Of a stretch of 64,000 nucleotides of DNA, positions 46,570 to 55,283 are shown in pieces; positions within the stretch are counted from its first letter, which is position 1; each line of letters starts with the position of its first letter. Under the pieces are notes generated by a model that did no database searches, had not been told where the DNA came from, and saw only the letters and a list, made by a program, of their open reading frames with translations. The translations under genes and the position numbers were made by a program. This stretch comes from Bacteroidales bacterium Phil12 (lineage in GTDB: Bacteria; Bacteroidota; Bacteroidia; Bacteroidales; P3), in assembly GCA_002633275.1 (NCBI GenBank), contig NWBO01000151.1:62001-126000 (forward strand), given 5' to 3'.

Positions 46570-46674
46570 ATGTGTAATAAGAAAATCAGTGTTAAACACT
46601 GATAAATTAGTTTCACACACTATTTTGTTAATGTTTAACACTATTTTTCTGATTAGTGATAATAATAAAACAAG
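46570..46674 (+). repeat. 21-bp phased intergenic array I (5 units)
   Basis: Five exact 21-bp units starting ATGTGTAATAAGA, GTTAAACACTGAT, TTCACACACTATT, GTTTAACACTATT and TAGTGATAATAAT. It lies between mutA and the GH92 gene and directly abuts the GH92 terminator. Confidence 0.85.
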
Positions 46675-46703
46675 CAGAGTTAAGCCTTTAAGCAAAACTC
46701 CGC
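46674..46703 (-). terminator. Candidate terminator of the GH92 gene
   Basis: On the minus strand, GCGGAGTT pairs with AACTCTGC (one G-T wobble) across a 14-nt loop, followed by TTGTTTTATT. It is 63 bp past the GH92 stop. Confidence 0.55.
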
Positions 46704-46766
46704 CCATTATCGAAAATACTTACATCAATGTTTTTTATTCAACAATTAATGCAATTTCGTTTGCAA

Positions 46767-49664
46767 TTATTTTATGATAATCTCGTCTATAAACACCCAA
46801 GACGTTTCTCCCGGAGATATATGCTTTTCAGGAGTTGTTTTTCTATTGACTGCAACCATTTTCACATAACGAGAATTTATCGGTTTCGTTGTTTGGAAAA
46901 CTTTTGTTATAATTCCTTTTTTATATACGTCTATCGTGTTTTCTATCGTCTCCAACAAAGTAAAGTCTTTTCCATTGTCGCTAACATAATATTCCACACG
47001 TAAAGGCATAAATATCCAAGACTTTTCGTCTTGTACAAAATGACCGCCCAAAGAACTTACATTACTTTCTTCCCCAAGGTCGATAATCGCCTCAACATTG
47101 TTTCCAAAATAACCTTGCCAACAACCCAAACGCCAATTATCCGAACCCATTTTCTGGTCGATAAGTGCGTTGTCGCCACCTGCGGTGTATTGGTTGTTGT
47201 ATTGGGTAAGAAGTTTTATTGTTCTGCCTTTTGGAATTTTGTAAAACGCACCACGAACATTTTTCGAGACTTTCAAACCTTGTGAATTGACAACATCGAA
47301 AGTTTGAGTTTTATCCAAAACAAAATTCTCTTGCTTTTTCAATGTCAAATCATCATTCAAATAATTGACTTTAACATTCAATGTATCGACAAATGCACCC
47401 GTACCCTCGTATTCCAAGTTAGGAACAACGGCAATAAGATTATCCGTTATCCTTGCCACAGGTCTTTCGTACGAAGTCAATTTGGAAGATGCCAAATCCT
47501 TTTCTCCAATCATTTGCATCTCCAATTGTCCGCCTTTCATCAAATCTTCGTGAGTCAGATAAAGTTTATTGTATTCTTTTCCATTGAATTTGATTGATTG
47601 AATATAAGGAGTGTTCTTGCCTTGTTTGCTTTTGATGACAAATTTGTTGCCGTTTTCCAAATTAATGGTAACCTTATCAAACAGCGGTGAGCCTATAACA
47701 TACTGACCACTGACAGGAGAAACAGCATAAAATCCCATGGCACTCATAACATACCAAGCCGCCATTTGTCCGCAGTCATCGTTGCCGCAAACTCCGTCAG
47801 GTTTATCTGAATACAATGTTGTCAAAATCTGACGTACGAGTTTCTGTGTTTTATGTGGCTTGCCTATATAATTATAAAGGTATGCCGTATGATGAGATGG
47901 TTCGTTGCCATGTGCATATTGACCTATAAGGCCGGTAACATCGGCTTGGGCTCTGCCTGTTGTCTTTTCCTGAGAGTTGAAACACTCGTCCAATTTGTCT
48001 TCAAAACCTTTGTCGCCGCCCATTAACTGTACAAGAGTATTAATATCCTGCGGAACATAGAATGTATAATGCCAACCGTTGCCTTCGGTGTAATTCAAAT
48101 CAACTTGTTTAGGGTCAAACTCAGGAAGAAATCTTCCGTTTTCTTTCGGTTGGATAAACTTGTTCTTGGTATTAAATAAGTTCTTATAGTATTGAGCCTT
48201 TTGAATGTATTCTTCATAAACATCGTCCTTACCAAGCATCTTAGCCGTCTGTGCAATACAATACATATTGTAACAAAACTCAACGGTCTTCGCAACCCCC
48301 TCGTGTTCGTATTCCGTAGAGATATAACCGTCGCGATTAAAGAACGGAAGACCTATCTTCTGCATATTGGCTGTGGCTATCATTGCATTCAAAGCCATTT
48401 CTTTTTGTGTCTCATCCGTTATAATACCTTTCGCAATCCACTCTGCCAATACGCTCACGCCGTGAATACCAATCATACAATACGTTTCCCAAGAGTGCAG
48501 TTCCCACATAGGTAATTCGTTTGTCTGATAGTAATAATCGATGAACGTATTGCCGAACTCCTTACACATATCCTGACGAATGATAGACAACAACGGATTT
48601 AACGCCCTGTATGTATCCCACAAAGAAAAGATACTGTATCTGTTGTAACCCACCGCACGTGCAATAGGATTTTGAGGTCTTACTCCGTCGATAAGATTAT
48701 CCTTGTCCTTGTTGTTATTTATCATTGCACGATAAGAGCCATCGTCATCGGAATAAAGATTTGGTGCAATCATACAATGATATAACGATGTATAGAACGT
48801 ACGTCTTTGTTCCTTCGTTCCGCCTTCTATTTCTATAACTTTCAAAGCCTTGTTCCAATTGTCGATACTCTGTTTTTTGTAATACGAGAAATCAAAAGGA
48901 TATGCCTCGCTTTGCGTTGCAACTTTCAAGTTATTCAACGCTCCTTCCTTACTTACGGAAGATATTGCGACTCTTGCCTGCAATTTGTTGTCATTGCCTT
49001 TCGATTGTCCGAAATACAGATACAGTTTTCCGTCTTTAAGACTGCTGCTTTTTATTGTCTTGTAGAAATGTGCCGCAAAATAAACGCTTTGCTCTTCACT
49101 CCACGATTTGCTTGCCCTATATCCGACGACCGTATTGGAATCTCTTACCTCCACATTCCAATCCAAGGTATGGTCGCGGTGTTTCATATCTATAACCAAC
49201 GCCATTGTGTCGTTCTTCGGGTAAGTATAAAGATGATGACCCAAACGCTCGGTTGCAGCCAGTTCGCATTGTATCCAGGATTTATTAAATCCTTTAACCT
49301 TGTAATACCCTGCTATTGCGTACTCGTCTTTATGAGAAAACTCCAAACGATTGTCGGCATAATCCTTTGAATGTACCGTCGGTGTGAAAAGAATATCGCA
49401 CAAATCCTCACAACCAGTGCCGCTCAAATGCGTATGTGAGAAACCGTAGATTTTGTTATCGCTGTAATGATAACCCGAACAGCCGTCCCAACCCGACAAA
49501 CGCGTATCGGGAGAAAGCTGAACCTGTCCGAAAGGAGCAACAACACCGGGATAAGTATGACCATGTTCATCGGTACCCACAAAAGGATTGACCGACTCCG
49601 CATACTGCGAGTACGAGTTCAAAGCAATGAAAACGCTCGCCAAACAAATAAATATCTTTTTCAT
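46767..49664 (-). CDS. GH92 family alpha-mannosidase
   Basis: A 965-residue secreted glycosidase with a signal peptide (ending IALNSYSQ). Glycoside hydrolase family 92 enzymes are calcium-dependent exo-alpha-mannosidases used to trim host or fungal N-glycans. The N-terminal domain begins VNPFVGTDEHGHTYPGVVAP, with GCSGYHYSDNKIYGFSHTHL near residue 62. The catalytic (alpha/alpha)6 domain contains CGNDDCGQMAAWYVMSAMGF near residue 630. The last about 135 residues form an F5/8 type C-like carbohydrate-binding domain (LGCWQGYFGNNVEAIIDLG). No lipobox or T9SS domain was seen. It has its own promoter. It stands alone rather than in a SusCD-type locus. Confidence 0.93.
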   Translation of the reverse strand: MKKIFICLASVFIALNSYSQYAESVNPFVGTDEHGHTYPGVVAPFGQVQLSPDTRLSGWDGCSGYHYSDNKIYGFSHTHLSGTGCEDLCDILFTPTVHSKDYADNRLEFSHKDEYAIAGYYKVKGFNKSWIQCELAATERLGHHLYTYPKNDTMALVIDMKHRDHTLDWNVEVRDSNTVVGYRASKSWSEEQSVYFAAHFYKTIKSSSLKDGKLYLYFGQSKGNDNKLQARVAISSVSKEGALNNLKVATQSEAYPFDFSYYKKQSIDNWNKALKVIEIEGGTKEQRRTFYTSLYHCMIAPNLYSDDDGSYRAMINNNKDKDNLIDGVRPQNPIARAVGYNRYSIFSLWDTYRALNPLLSIIRQDMCKEFGNTFIDYYYQTNELPMWELHSWETYCMIGIHGVSVLAEWIAKGIITDETQKEMALNAMIATANMQKIGLPFFNRDGYISTEYEHEGVAKTVEFCYNMYCIAQTAKMLGKDDVYEEYIQKAQYYKNLFNTKNKFIQPKENGRFLPEFDPKQVDLNYTEGNGWHYTFYVPQDINTLVQLMGGDKGFEDKLDECFNSQEKTTGRAQADVTGLIGQYAHGNEPSHHTAYLYNYIGKPHKTQKLVRQILTTLYSDKPDGVCGNDDCGQMAAWYVMSAMGFYAVSPVSGQYVIGSPLFDKVTINLENGNKFVIKSKQGKNTPYIQSIKFNGKEYNKLYLTHEDLMKGGQLEMQMIGEKDLASSKLTSYERPVARITDNLIAVVPNLEYEGTGAFVDTLNVKVNYLNDDLTLKKQENFVLDKTQTFDVVNSQGLKVSKNVRGAFYKIPKGRTIKLLTQYNNQYTAGGDNALIDQKMGSDNWRLGCWQGYFGNNVEAIIDLGEESNVSSLGGHFVQDEKSWIFMPLRVEYYVSDNGKDFTLLETIENTIDVYKKGIITKVFQTTKPINSRYVKMVAVNRKTTPEKHISPGETSWVFIDEIIIK

Positions 49665-49700
49665 TCTTATGTGATTTTTTTAATTTCCAAAACGATTTTG

Positions 49701-49732
49701 CAAAGTTAAGAACTTATCCCTTGCCGACCAAA
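49701..49732 (-). promoter_or_regulatory. Bacteroidetes-type promoter for GH92
   Basis: On the minus strand, TTTG at 49729-49732, a 20-bp spacer and TAACTTTG at 49701-49708. A near-consensus match, 37 bp before the ATG. Confidence 0.75.
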
Positions 49733-49894
49733 TTTCGCATCTGTTTTTAACCAAAATCGGTCGTTATAACGTTGCCATTTCCACAGATAGAAACTTATTG
49801 CCACCTTTCGTGCTTTAATTGTTAAAAAATAATTTTAATTTTCTGTTTATTCGCCTTTAATTTTCAAATTTGCGACACATATATATAATGTATG

Positions 49895-50133
49895 GTCCCA
49901 AGTTTTTGTTTATTCGTCCCAAGTTTTTATTCAAATAAGCCATACTTTCGTCCAAATAAGCCATACTTTCGTCCAAAACGCACAGAAACGTCGTTAAGGT
50001 TTGTACAAACCTTAGGTCGTGGTTTGTACGAACCTTGTGCTGTGGTTTGTACAAACCTTAACATCGTTTCTGTGCGTTTTGGACAACCGCTTGTGCGTTT
50101 TGGACAAAAGTTTGTGCGTTTTGGACAAAAAAC
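49895..50133. repeat. Palindromic composite element M (21-bp units + three GTAC palindromes)
   Basis: Left flank: 21-bp units starting GTCCCAAGTTTTT (49895, 49916) and AAGCCATACTTTC (49937, 49958). Then a 41-bp arm at 49971-50011 starting GTCCAAAACGCACAG, inverted at 50044-50084 with 39 of 41 matches. The arms end in the first and third of three palindromes GGTTTGTACAAACC (49998, 50021 with one change, 50044; spacing exactly 23 bp). Right flank: three 21-bp units starting TGTGCGTTTTGGACAA (50071, 50092, 50113). It is non-coding, though its heptapeptide periodicity yields spurious ORFs on both strands. Confidence 0.88.
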
Positions 50134-50237
50134 AGAGACTGTCAAACAATAACTTCAAACGGTTAAATAAAAATCTCTAATCTTAAAAATCGTTTCTTAG
50201 TTATATAGAAACATATTTCTTACCACCGAAAGGCAAA

Positions 50238-51704
50238 CTATTGTTCGTAATTGGAATCGTAGTCGTATTGCCCGGGAGAGTATTGTTCGTTGTCCCCGTT
50301 TTCGACGTTATTATCATCGTTTTGGTTTTCGTTATCCGTTTCGGCGTCTTGGTCTTTATTACAGTAGTTATCGATTTTGTCTTGTGCCTTGGTGTGTTTC
50401 TTTTCCAAGGCCCGGGTGTAATATTCGCAGGCTGTGTCTTTCTTGTTTTTGCGTTGGTAATTAACTCCGAGCAAATAAAAACTATCCGATATGTCTTCGT
50501 CCAACCCGGCTGCTCGTTCAAGATTCTTGATTGCCTTTGAGATTTGGCGTTTGTTGGTATAATACCTGCCCAAATTGTAATAGCCGCCCGCAAAATGGGG
50601 TTCGATGCTTATGGATTTCTTATACTCTTCCACCGCTTCCTTTTCCTTACCCAAACTCTCGTAAGCCATACCCAGATTGTTGTGAGCGTAGTGAGTGGCA
50701 TTGTCCAAGGAAATGGCGTGCTTGAAATCCATAACCGCAAAATCATACAAAGCCATATTGCCATAGACTATGCCGCGATAATTGTAGGCATCGGCAAAAG
50801 TGCCGTTGAGTTGAATGGAATAATCAAGCATTTGCAAAGCCTCTTCGTAGCGAAACATTCGCAAAAAATTCACTCCGCGCAAAAAATATACGTAATAATT
50901 GGTATCAATCATAAGGCAGGTGTCCAAGAGTTTGTTAGATTCGACGTAATCTTTCTCCCAGCCTTTGGCGATTGCCCGATGCATATAAGCGTCGTGGTGA
51001 GTATAGCCGTTTTTTATCGCCATATACAGATAAACATCGGCAGAGGCGTATTCTCTTCTCTTTTCACTCAACACTCCAAGGACGTAATACATCACTCCTT
51101 GGTTGTCGGAAGCGGAAATATCGGCGGAGGAATTGTATGCAGCCACGTATTGTTCGTTTGAAAAGTAAAGCAGGGTAAGAAGATTTTTGTAAGCAAACAA
51201 CTCGTCTTTGTCTTTGATGCTGTCGTTGATGATACAACGGTTTATGGCTAAGGTCGCTTTGTCGATATCTTTCTTTTGCAGGATTTTCAAGTCGTTCAGA
51301 ATGTTTTTGTCAAAGTAACCATCGCCTATCTTTTGGACTATATCGCTTATGAGTTCGTCGTTGTTCGAACCTTGTTTGGCTAATAAACATATGTACATTA
51401 TATCGGTAAGATTGTTACTCTCATCATCGTCGTAAAGAGTCTTACAAAGGTTTATTGCCAAGTCGGTATTGTTTTGCTTGTAGTGTATTTCGCAAGCCAT
51501 ATTGGTTAAAGCGGACAAGTTATAGTAATCCTCCTCCACTGCCGAGTTATAAATACTCAGAGCAACGTTAAGATTATTGTTGTTTATCGCTCTTCTCATC
51601 GCTTGTTCGTAATTATCCGTCTTTTGTGCGAATGAAACGAAAAAAGAACAAAGACAAATAAAGCAAAACAAAACTCCACGCATAACAAAAGCCTTTGTAT
51701 TCAT
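50238..51704 (-). CDS. Exported TPR-repeat protein
   Basis: A 488-residue protein. I choose the ATG at 51704, which has an A-rich upstream and leads directly into a signal peptide (ending FFVSFAQ); an ATG at 51731, immediately after the sua5-like stop, is the alternative and would give 497 residues with translational coupling. From about residue 200 on there are TPRs, such as ADAYNYRGIVYGNMALYDFA and THYAHNNLGMAYESLGKEKE. The C-terminal about 45 residues are acidic and Asn/Tyr-rich and probably disordered. It is co-transcribed with the sua5-like gene. Function unknown. Confidence 0.82.
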   Translation of the reverse strand: MNTKAFVMRGVLFCFICLCSFFVSFAQKTDNYEQAMRRAINNNNLNVALSIYNSAVEEDYYNLSALTNMACEIHYKQNNTDLAINLCKTLYDDDESNNLTDIMYICLLAKQGSNNDELISDIVQKIGDGYFDKNILNDLKILQKKDIDKATLAINRCIINDSIKDKDELFAYKNLLTLLYFSNEQYVAAYNSSADISASDNQGVMYYVLGVLSEKRREYASADVYLYMAIKNGYTHHDAYMHRAIAKGWEKDYVESNKLLDTCLMIDTNYYVYFLRGVNFLRMFRYEEALQMLDYSIQLNGTFADAYNYRGIVYGNMALYDFAVMDFKHAISLDNATHYAHNNLGMAYESLGKEKEAVEEYKKSISIEPHFAGGYYNLGRYYTNKRQISKAIKNLERAAGLDEDISDSFYLLGVNYQRKNKKDTACEYYTRALEKKHTKAQDKIDNYCNKDQDAETDNENQNDDNNVENGDNEQYSPGQYDYDSNYEQ

Positions 51705-51731
51705 CACTTGTTTTTGATTTTTTCGCGCCAT

Positions 51732-52346
51732 TTACTCAACAACGCCCAAGCCTTGCCGTATAATGTCGTAATCTTCGTTTGAAGTTAAATCCAACACCGT
51801 TGAAGGAATGCTTGCAATCTCACCGCGGTCTATTGCCAAGGCTATATCGTCTTCGTACTTCTCATAAATCAGTTCGGCGTTCTTATATATGCCGTCGGTA
51901 TCGTTATCACGCGGAGCGGAAGTAACGAGCAATGGTCGGTTCAACTGTTCGATGATATTGATAAGCATTGGATTTTGTGTGATACGCACTCCTATCGTTC
52001 TTTTCTTGTTTTGAAAGATTTTGGGAGTGAGACTGCTTGCCTGCAAGACAAGTGTAAATTTGCCGCTGTCCAATGATTTAATAAACGAAAACTGATGATT
52101 GGTCAAAGGTTTGATATAATTGGACGCCATAGAGAGTGAAGAACAAAGAATAGAGAAATTGCTTTTTTCGAGTTTCTTTCCTTTGATTTCCGCCAAGCGA
52201 TGTGCGGCTTTTCGCGAGTGTATATCGCAGACAAAAGCGTATAAAGTGTCTGTCGGAACGAGTAAAATGGAATCGTTCTCCAATAAATTCACCGCTTGCG
52301 ATAGTTGTTTGGGTGAAAGGCTGTCGTCATACAATGTGATTAACAT
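51732..52346 (-). CDS. Sua5/YciO/YrdC-domain protein (threonylcarbamoyl-AMP synthase)
   Basis: A 204-residue protein of the YrdC/Sua5/YciO fold, which binds RNA and makes threonylcarbamoyl-AMP for the t6A modification at position 37 of ANN-decoding tRNAs. Motifs visible are LVPTDTLYAFVCDIHSRKA and KKLEKSNFSILCSSLS, and later GVRITQNP, with SAP at about residue 142. It lacks the extra C-terminal Sua5 domain, so it is closer to YciO/YrdC. TsaB, another member of the t6A pathway, is encoded 2 kb away on the same strand. Its stop codon is directly followed by an ATG of the TPR gene. Confidence 0.88.
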   Translation of the reverse strand: MLITLYDDSLSPKQLSQAVNLLENDSILLVPTDTLYAFVCDIHSRKAAHRLAEIKGKKLEKSNFSILCSSLSMASNYIKPLTNHQFSFIKSLDSGKFTLVLQASSLTPKIFQNKKRTIGVRITQNPMLINIIEQLNRPLLVTSAPRDNDTDGIYKNAELIYEKYEDDIALAIDRGEIASIPSTVLDLTSNEDYDIIRQGLGVVE

Positions 52347-52415
52347 AGTTATATGATATTAAAACGTTGCAAAGATAATTCATTTCTCATTATTCAAGCC
52401 ATAAAACAGGTGATA

Positions 52416-52449
52416 AAAAAACAAGTTGGCGTTTTGCCAACTTGTTTTT
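52416..52449 (-). terminator. Intrinsic terminator
   Basis: Perfect inverted repeat ACAAGTTGGC / GCCAACTTGT with a short loop, flanked by A and T runs, 24 bp after the stop of the TPR gene at 52473. Confidence 0.85.
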
Positions 52450-52472
52450 CTCTTTTAGATAAAACCTTTATA

Positions 52473-53486
52473 CTATTTGCCGGACATTTTATTGATTATC
52501 TCCAAGTCTGCTTGGGCTCCTTTGGCATCGTTAAGGCTCTTCTTACACATATATCTTGTTTTAAGAGCGTTTAACTTCGTTTTATCATCTACTTTTTCGT
52601 TGTCGATAACAGAAGTCATATCGGCAATGGCTTCTTTATACTTCTTATCTTTGTAATAAGCGTTGGCACGGTTGTACAATGTACGCAAATCATCAGGATT
52701 TAACTCCAACATCTTTGTACAAGCCTCGATTGCTCCTGCGTTGTTCTTCAACATCGAATGGCAATTGTATTTGTAGTTGTACAATTTCAAATCGGCTTTT
52801 CCCAAACTCTCAGCTTTATTTAAGTCTTCCAATGCGGCTGCGATGCTTTCGGCTGTCTTCAAAGACACTTTGCAAGTTGCACGATTGAAATACATCTCGG
52901 CGTTATTGGCGTCTAACTCTATAACCTTGTCGTATGCTTTTATTGCGTTTTCAAAGTCTTTCTGCATTGCGTATGCAGATGCTATGTTTTTGTATGCAGC
53001 AACATCAGTTGCATCTATCGAAACAACTTTATTCAAAGCATTAACATAAGAAGCGTAATCTTTCAACGCAAGATAAGAGTTAGCCATCTCTGAATAACCA
53101 TTCTTATCGTTTGGTTCTTTTTGAGTATAGATTGCAAGAGAGTTTAACGCATCTTGCGGCTGTGATAGTGCGTTGTAACTCTTTGCCATCATCAGATAAA
53201 CAGAATTTACTGTGTCAATCTTAGAAGTAAATGTTGCGAAATCCTTGATAGCAGCAGCGTGGTCATTTGTATTGAACTCTGCCACGCCTTTGTAATAGTA
53301 AGCAAAATCCCAAGACGGTACCTCTGAATGGCAAGCATCGAAATTACTTATCATTGCTGCGTAATTCTTTGATGCGTTCAACTCGTTGTAGGTATTAATC
53401 CACTTGTTTAAGGTTTCTTCTTCACTTTGAGCGAAAACTACCATGCTTGAAAAAATCAAAGCAAGGGTTAAAACTGTTCTTTTCAT
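52473..53486 (-). CDS. Exported TPR-repeat protein
   Basis: A 337-residue protein with a signal peptide (MKRTVLTLALIFSSMVVFAQ) and about eight TPRs over the rest, including ASYVNALNKVVSIDATDVAA and KDFENAIKAYDKVIELDANN. The composition is Ala-, Asp- and Lys-rich, with no cysteine-based or catalytic motif. It is likely a periplasmic scaffold. The terminator downstream and the 76-bp spacer before it suggest a single-gene unit; that spacer contains one isolated CACTCAC word but no array. Third of the TPR proteins in this 64 kb. Confidence 0.85.
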   Translation of the reverse strand: MKRTVLTLALIFSSMVVFAQSEEETLNKWINTYNELNASKNYAAMISNFDACHSEVPSWDFAYYYKGVAEFNTNDHAAAIKDFATFTSKIDTVNSVYLMMAKSYNALSQPQDALNSLAIYTQKEPNDKNGYSEMANSYLALKDYASYVNALNKVVSIDATDVAAYKNIASAYAMQKDFENAIKAYDKVIELDANNAEMYFNRATCKVSLKTAESIAAALEDLNKAESLGKADLKLYNYKYNCHSMLKNNAGAIEACTKMLELNPDDLRTLYNRANAYYKDKKYKEAIADMTSVIDNEKVDDKTKLNALKTRYMCKKSLNDAKGAQADLEIINKMSGK

Positions 53487-53562
53487 AGTTGTATTGTTTT
53501 ATTGTTAATTTCTTCTAATCACTCACAAACTTAAACGTTAATGAGCACTCTTTTATTTCCTT

Positions 53563-54222
53563 TTACAATTTGAATTTTATATACGTGATTTTCTTTCCTT
53601 CGTTTAAGAACATCTTTTCGTAAAACGTTTGAATGTCTTTTGCATCTCCCTCATAGTCGCTTGCATAAAGGTCGTCGTTCGCAAAAATTATGCCGTGATT
53701 GTTATTTTGCAAACTTTCAAAAGTATAATCAAACAATTCCTTGCTATCGGTTTTCAAATGCAAAACTCCGTCAGGCTTTATAACCTGAGCGTATCTGTTC
53801 AAAAATCTCTCACAAGTCAAACGGCGATTTTCATTATTGGGTTGAGGGTCGCAAAATGTAATCCAAATCTCATCAACCTCATCTTTATCAAAGAATTTCT
53901 CCAACAACTGAATGTGAGTTCTCAAAAAAGCAACGTTATTCATCTTATCCTCAAAAGCAGTCTTGCAACCACGCCACAATCTTGCCCCTTTTATGTCTAT
54001 ACCAATAAAATTCTTATTCGGATACTTCTTTGCCAAACCCACAGTATATTCACCTTTGCCACAACCCAACTCCAAAACAATAGGATTGTTGTTCTTAAAA
54101 TACACTTCACGCCATTTGCCTTTAAGTTCAAAATCTTGGCTTTGAATATCTTCAAAACTGACTTGAAACAAATTGGTAAATGTCAAATTTTCTGCAAATC
54201 TTGCTAATTTATTCTTTCCCAC
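53563..54222 (-). CDS. trmB: tRNA (guanine-N7-)-methyltransferase
   Basis: A 219-residue SAM-dependent methyltransferase forming m7G46 in tRNA variable loops. The SAM-binding motif is VLELGCGKGEYTVGLAKKYP near residue 50, followed by NFIGIDIKGARLWRG. The family-specific WITFCDPQPNNENRRLT lies near residue 119 and the C-terminal acidic GxxT-type segment near 170. Length is normal. It lies 13 bp after tsaB on the same strand, so these two tRNA-modification genes are one operon with the promoter at 54966-54997. Confidence 0.95.
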   Translation of the reverse strand: MGKNKLARFAENLTFTNLFQVSFEDIQSQDFELKGKWREVYFKNNNPIVLELGCGKGEYTVGLAKKYPNKNFIGIDIKGARLWRGCKTAFEDKMNNVAFLRTHIQLLEKFFDKDEVDEIWITFCDPQPNNENRRLTCERFLNRYAQVIKPDGVLHLKTDSKELFDYTFESLQNNNHGIIFANDDLYASDYEGDAKDIQTFYEKMFLNEGKKITYIKFKL

Positions 54223-54235
54223 GTTACACCAAAAA

Positions 54236-54940
54236 TTAGTTTTGTGTATAAAGTCCTTTAACTTTACTTTTTATTGCAATAAATTCCTTCAAGTAATACG
54301 GCTCAAAATATGCCACGTCCTCAAAGTCGCTATTCTTATACTTCTCGAAGGACAAATAACCCATATCCTTAGCCTGCAAATATATGTCTTCGTCTAAAAC
54401 ATATCTGCCGTCGGTCAAGACGCTCTTGCATTTCTTTGCTCCGTCTCCGATTAAAATAATTTTTTCGCCCTTGAAATCTTTATAAATATCCCCTTCGACA
54501 ATGTCCGCCGATATTTCTTTTAACGGCTGCAAGTCTTTATCGAAAAGCGATGTATAAACCTCCATACGTCTTGCATCAATCATTGGCAGATAAACACAAT
54601 CTGGATATTTTTTTCTTGCTTTGTAAGCCAAGACTTGCAATGTGTCAATAGCCAACAAAGGAATGCTCAATCCGTATGCAAGACCTTTTGCCGTCGAAAC
54701 ACCGATACGCAAACCCGTATATGAACCAGGTCCTTTGCTTACTGCAACGGCGTTTATCTCGCTAAGACTGTAATACGTGTTCTCAAATATCTTCTCAATC
54801 AACACTGCCAACATTTTCGAGTGTGCATTCGGCTCTTTGCATTCCAAATAATTGAGTACAATATCTCCTCTTGTCAAACTTACCGAACATACATTGGTTA
54901 CAGTCTCTATGTTTAATATCAAAGGCTTATTCTCTATCAC
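54236..54940 (-). CDS. tsaB: tRNA threonylcarbamoyladenosine biosynthesis protein TsaB
   Basis: A 234-residue ASKHA-fold pseudo-enzyme that scaffolds TsaD and TsaE during t6A synthesis. Recognisable parts are LILNIETVTNVCSVSLTRGD at the N-terminus, ITAVAVSKGPGSYTGLRIG-type sequence (here INAVAVSKGPGSYTGLRIG, near residue 63), and STAKGLAYGLSIPLLAIDTL. The C-terminal part contains YLPMIDARRMEVYTSLFD. Its pathway partner of the Sua5 type is nearby; TsaD and TsaE are not in this window. It is first in an operon with trmB. Confidence 0.95.
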   Translation of the reverse strand: MIENKPLILNIETVTNVCSVSLTRGDIVLNYLECKEPNAHSKMLAVLIEKIFENTYYSLSEINAVAVSKGPGSYTGLRIGVSTAKGLAYGLSIPLLAIDTLQVLAYKARKKYPDCVYLPMIDARRMEVYTSLFDKDLQPLKEISADIVEGDIYKDFKGEKIILIGDGAKKCKSVLTDGRYVLDEDIYLQAKDMGYLSFEKYKNSDFEDVAYFEPYYLKEFIAIKSKVKGLYTQN

Positions 54941-54965
54941 GATAACATTTGTTTATATGATTTTG

Positions 54966-54997
54966 CAAATTTACGAAAATTTTGAAATGCACACAAA
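54966..54997 (-). promoter_or_regulatory. Bacteroidetes-type promoter for tsaB-trmB
   Basis: On the minus strand, TTTG at 54994-54997, a 20-bp spacer and TAAATTTG at 54966-54973. The ATG is 26 bp downstream. Confidence 0.7.
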
Positions 54998-55070
54998 TTT
55001 TGACGGATTAAATACCAAAGTTTTGTTTTCTCTATCTTGAAACAAAATCTCAATGTTTATTAAACTCATA

Positions 55071-55107
55071 TCCTTATATAATAAGGATAACATAAGGCTT
55101 GTTATCC
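55071..55107. promoter_or_regulatory. Two overlapping hairpins in a divergent promoter region
   Basis: TCCTTAT and ATAAGGA (55071-55087) form one inverted repeat. GGATAACA (55085-55092) and TGTTATCC (55100-55107) form a second that shares GGA with the first, so the two exclude each other if formed in RNA or DNA. They lie between the divergent tsaB and M16 promoters. An operator for a repressor is possible. Confidence 0.35.
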
Positions 55108-55140
55108 ATTCCTCTATATATCAAAATATTTTCAAAAGTA

Positions 55141-55170
55141 TTGGTTTGTGAAAAAAAATCTATAATTTTG
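55141..55170 (+). promoter_or_regulatory. Bacteroidetes-type promoter for the M16 peptidase
   Basis: TTG at 55141-55143, a 19-bp spacer and TAATTTTG at 55163-55170. Transcription would start just before array J, placing it in the 5' untranslated region. Confidence 0.6.
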
Positions 55171-55180
55171 CAAAAATTAT

Positions 55181-55243
55181 GTTAAACACCAGTAAATTTT
55201 TCACTCACATCAGTGAAATAGTGTTTAACACTAATTTTGTAAT
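55181..55243 (+). repeat. 21-bp phased intergenic array J (3 units)
   Basis: Three exact 21-bp units starting GTTAAACACCAGT, CACTCACATCAGT and GTTTAACACTAAT. It lies between the promoter and the M16 ATG at 55284, so it is probably transcribed. Confidence 0.85.
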
Positions 55244-55283
55244 AAGCAGTATTGATTTTTTAACAAATAAAATCCATAAACAG

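Noticed and set aside
49895-50133. Element M as plasmid iterons or a replication origin
   Set aside because: No replication initiator gene, DnaA boxes or partition genes are near, and the layout is mirror symmetric, unlike iteron arrays.
49857-50152. ORFs on both strands through element M
   Set aside because: The peptides (VRFGQxx, PKRTxxC) reflect the repeat periodicity and are open on both strands at once; the sequence is dominated by inverted repeats.
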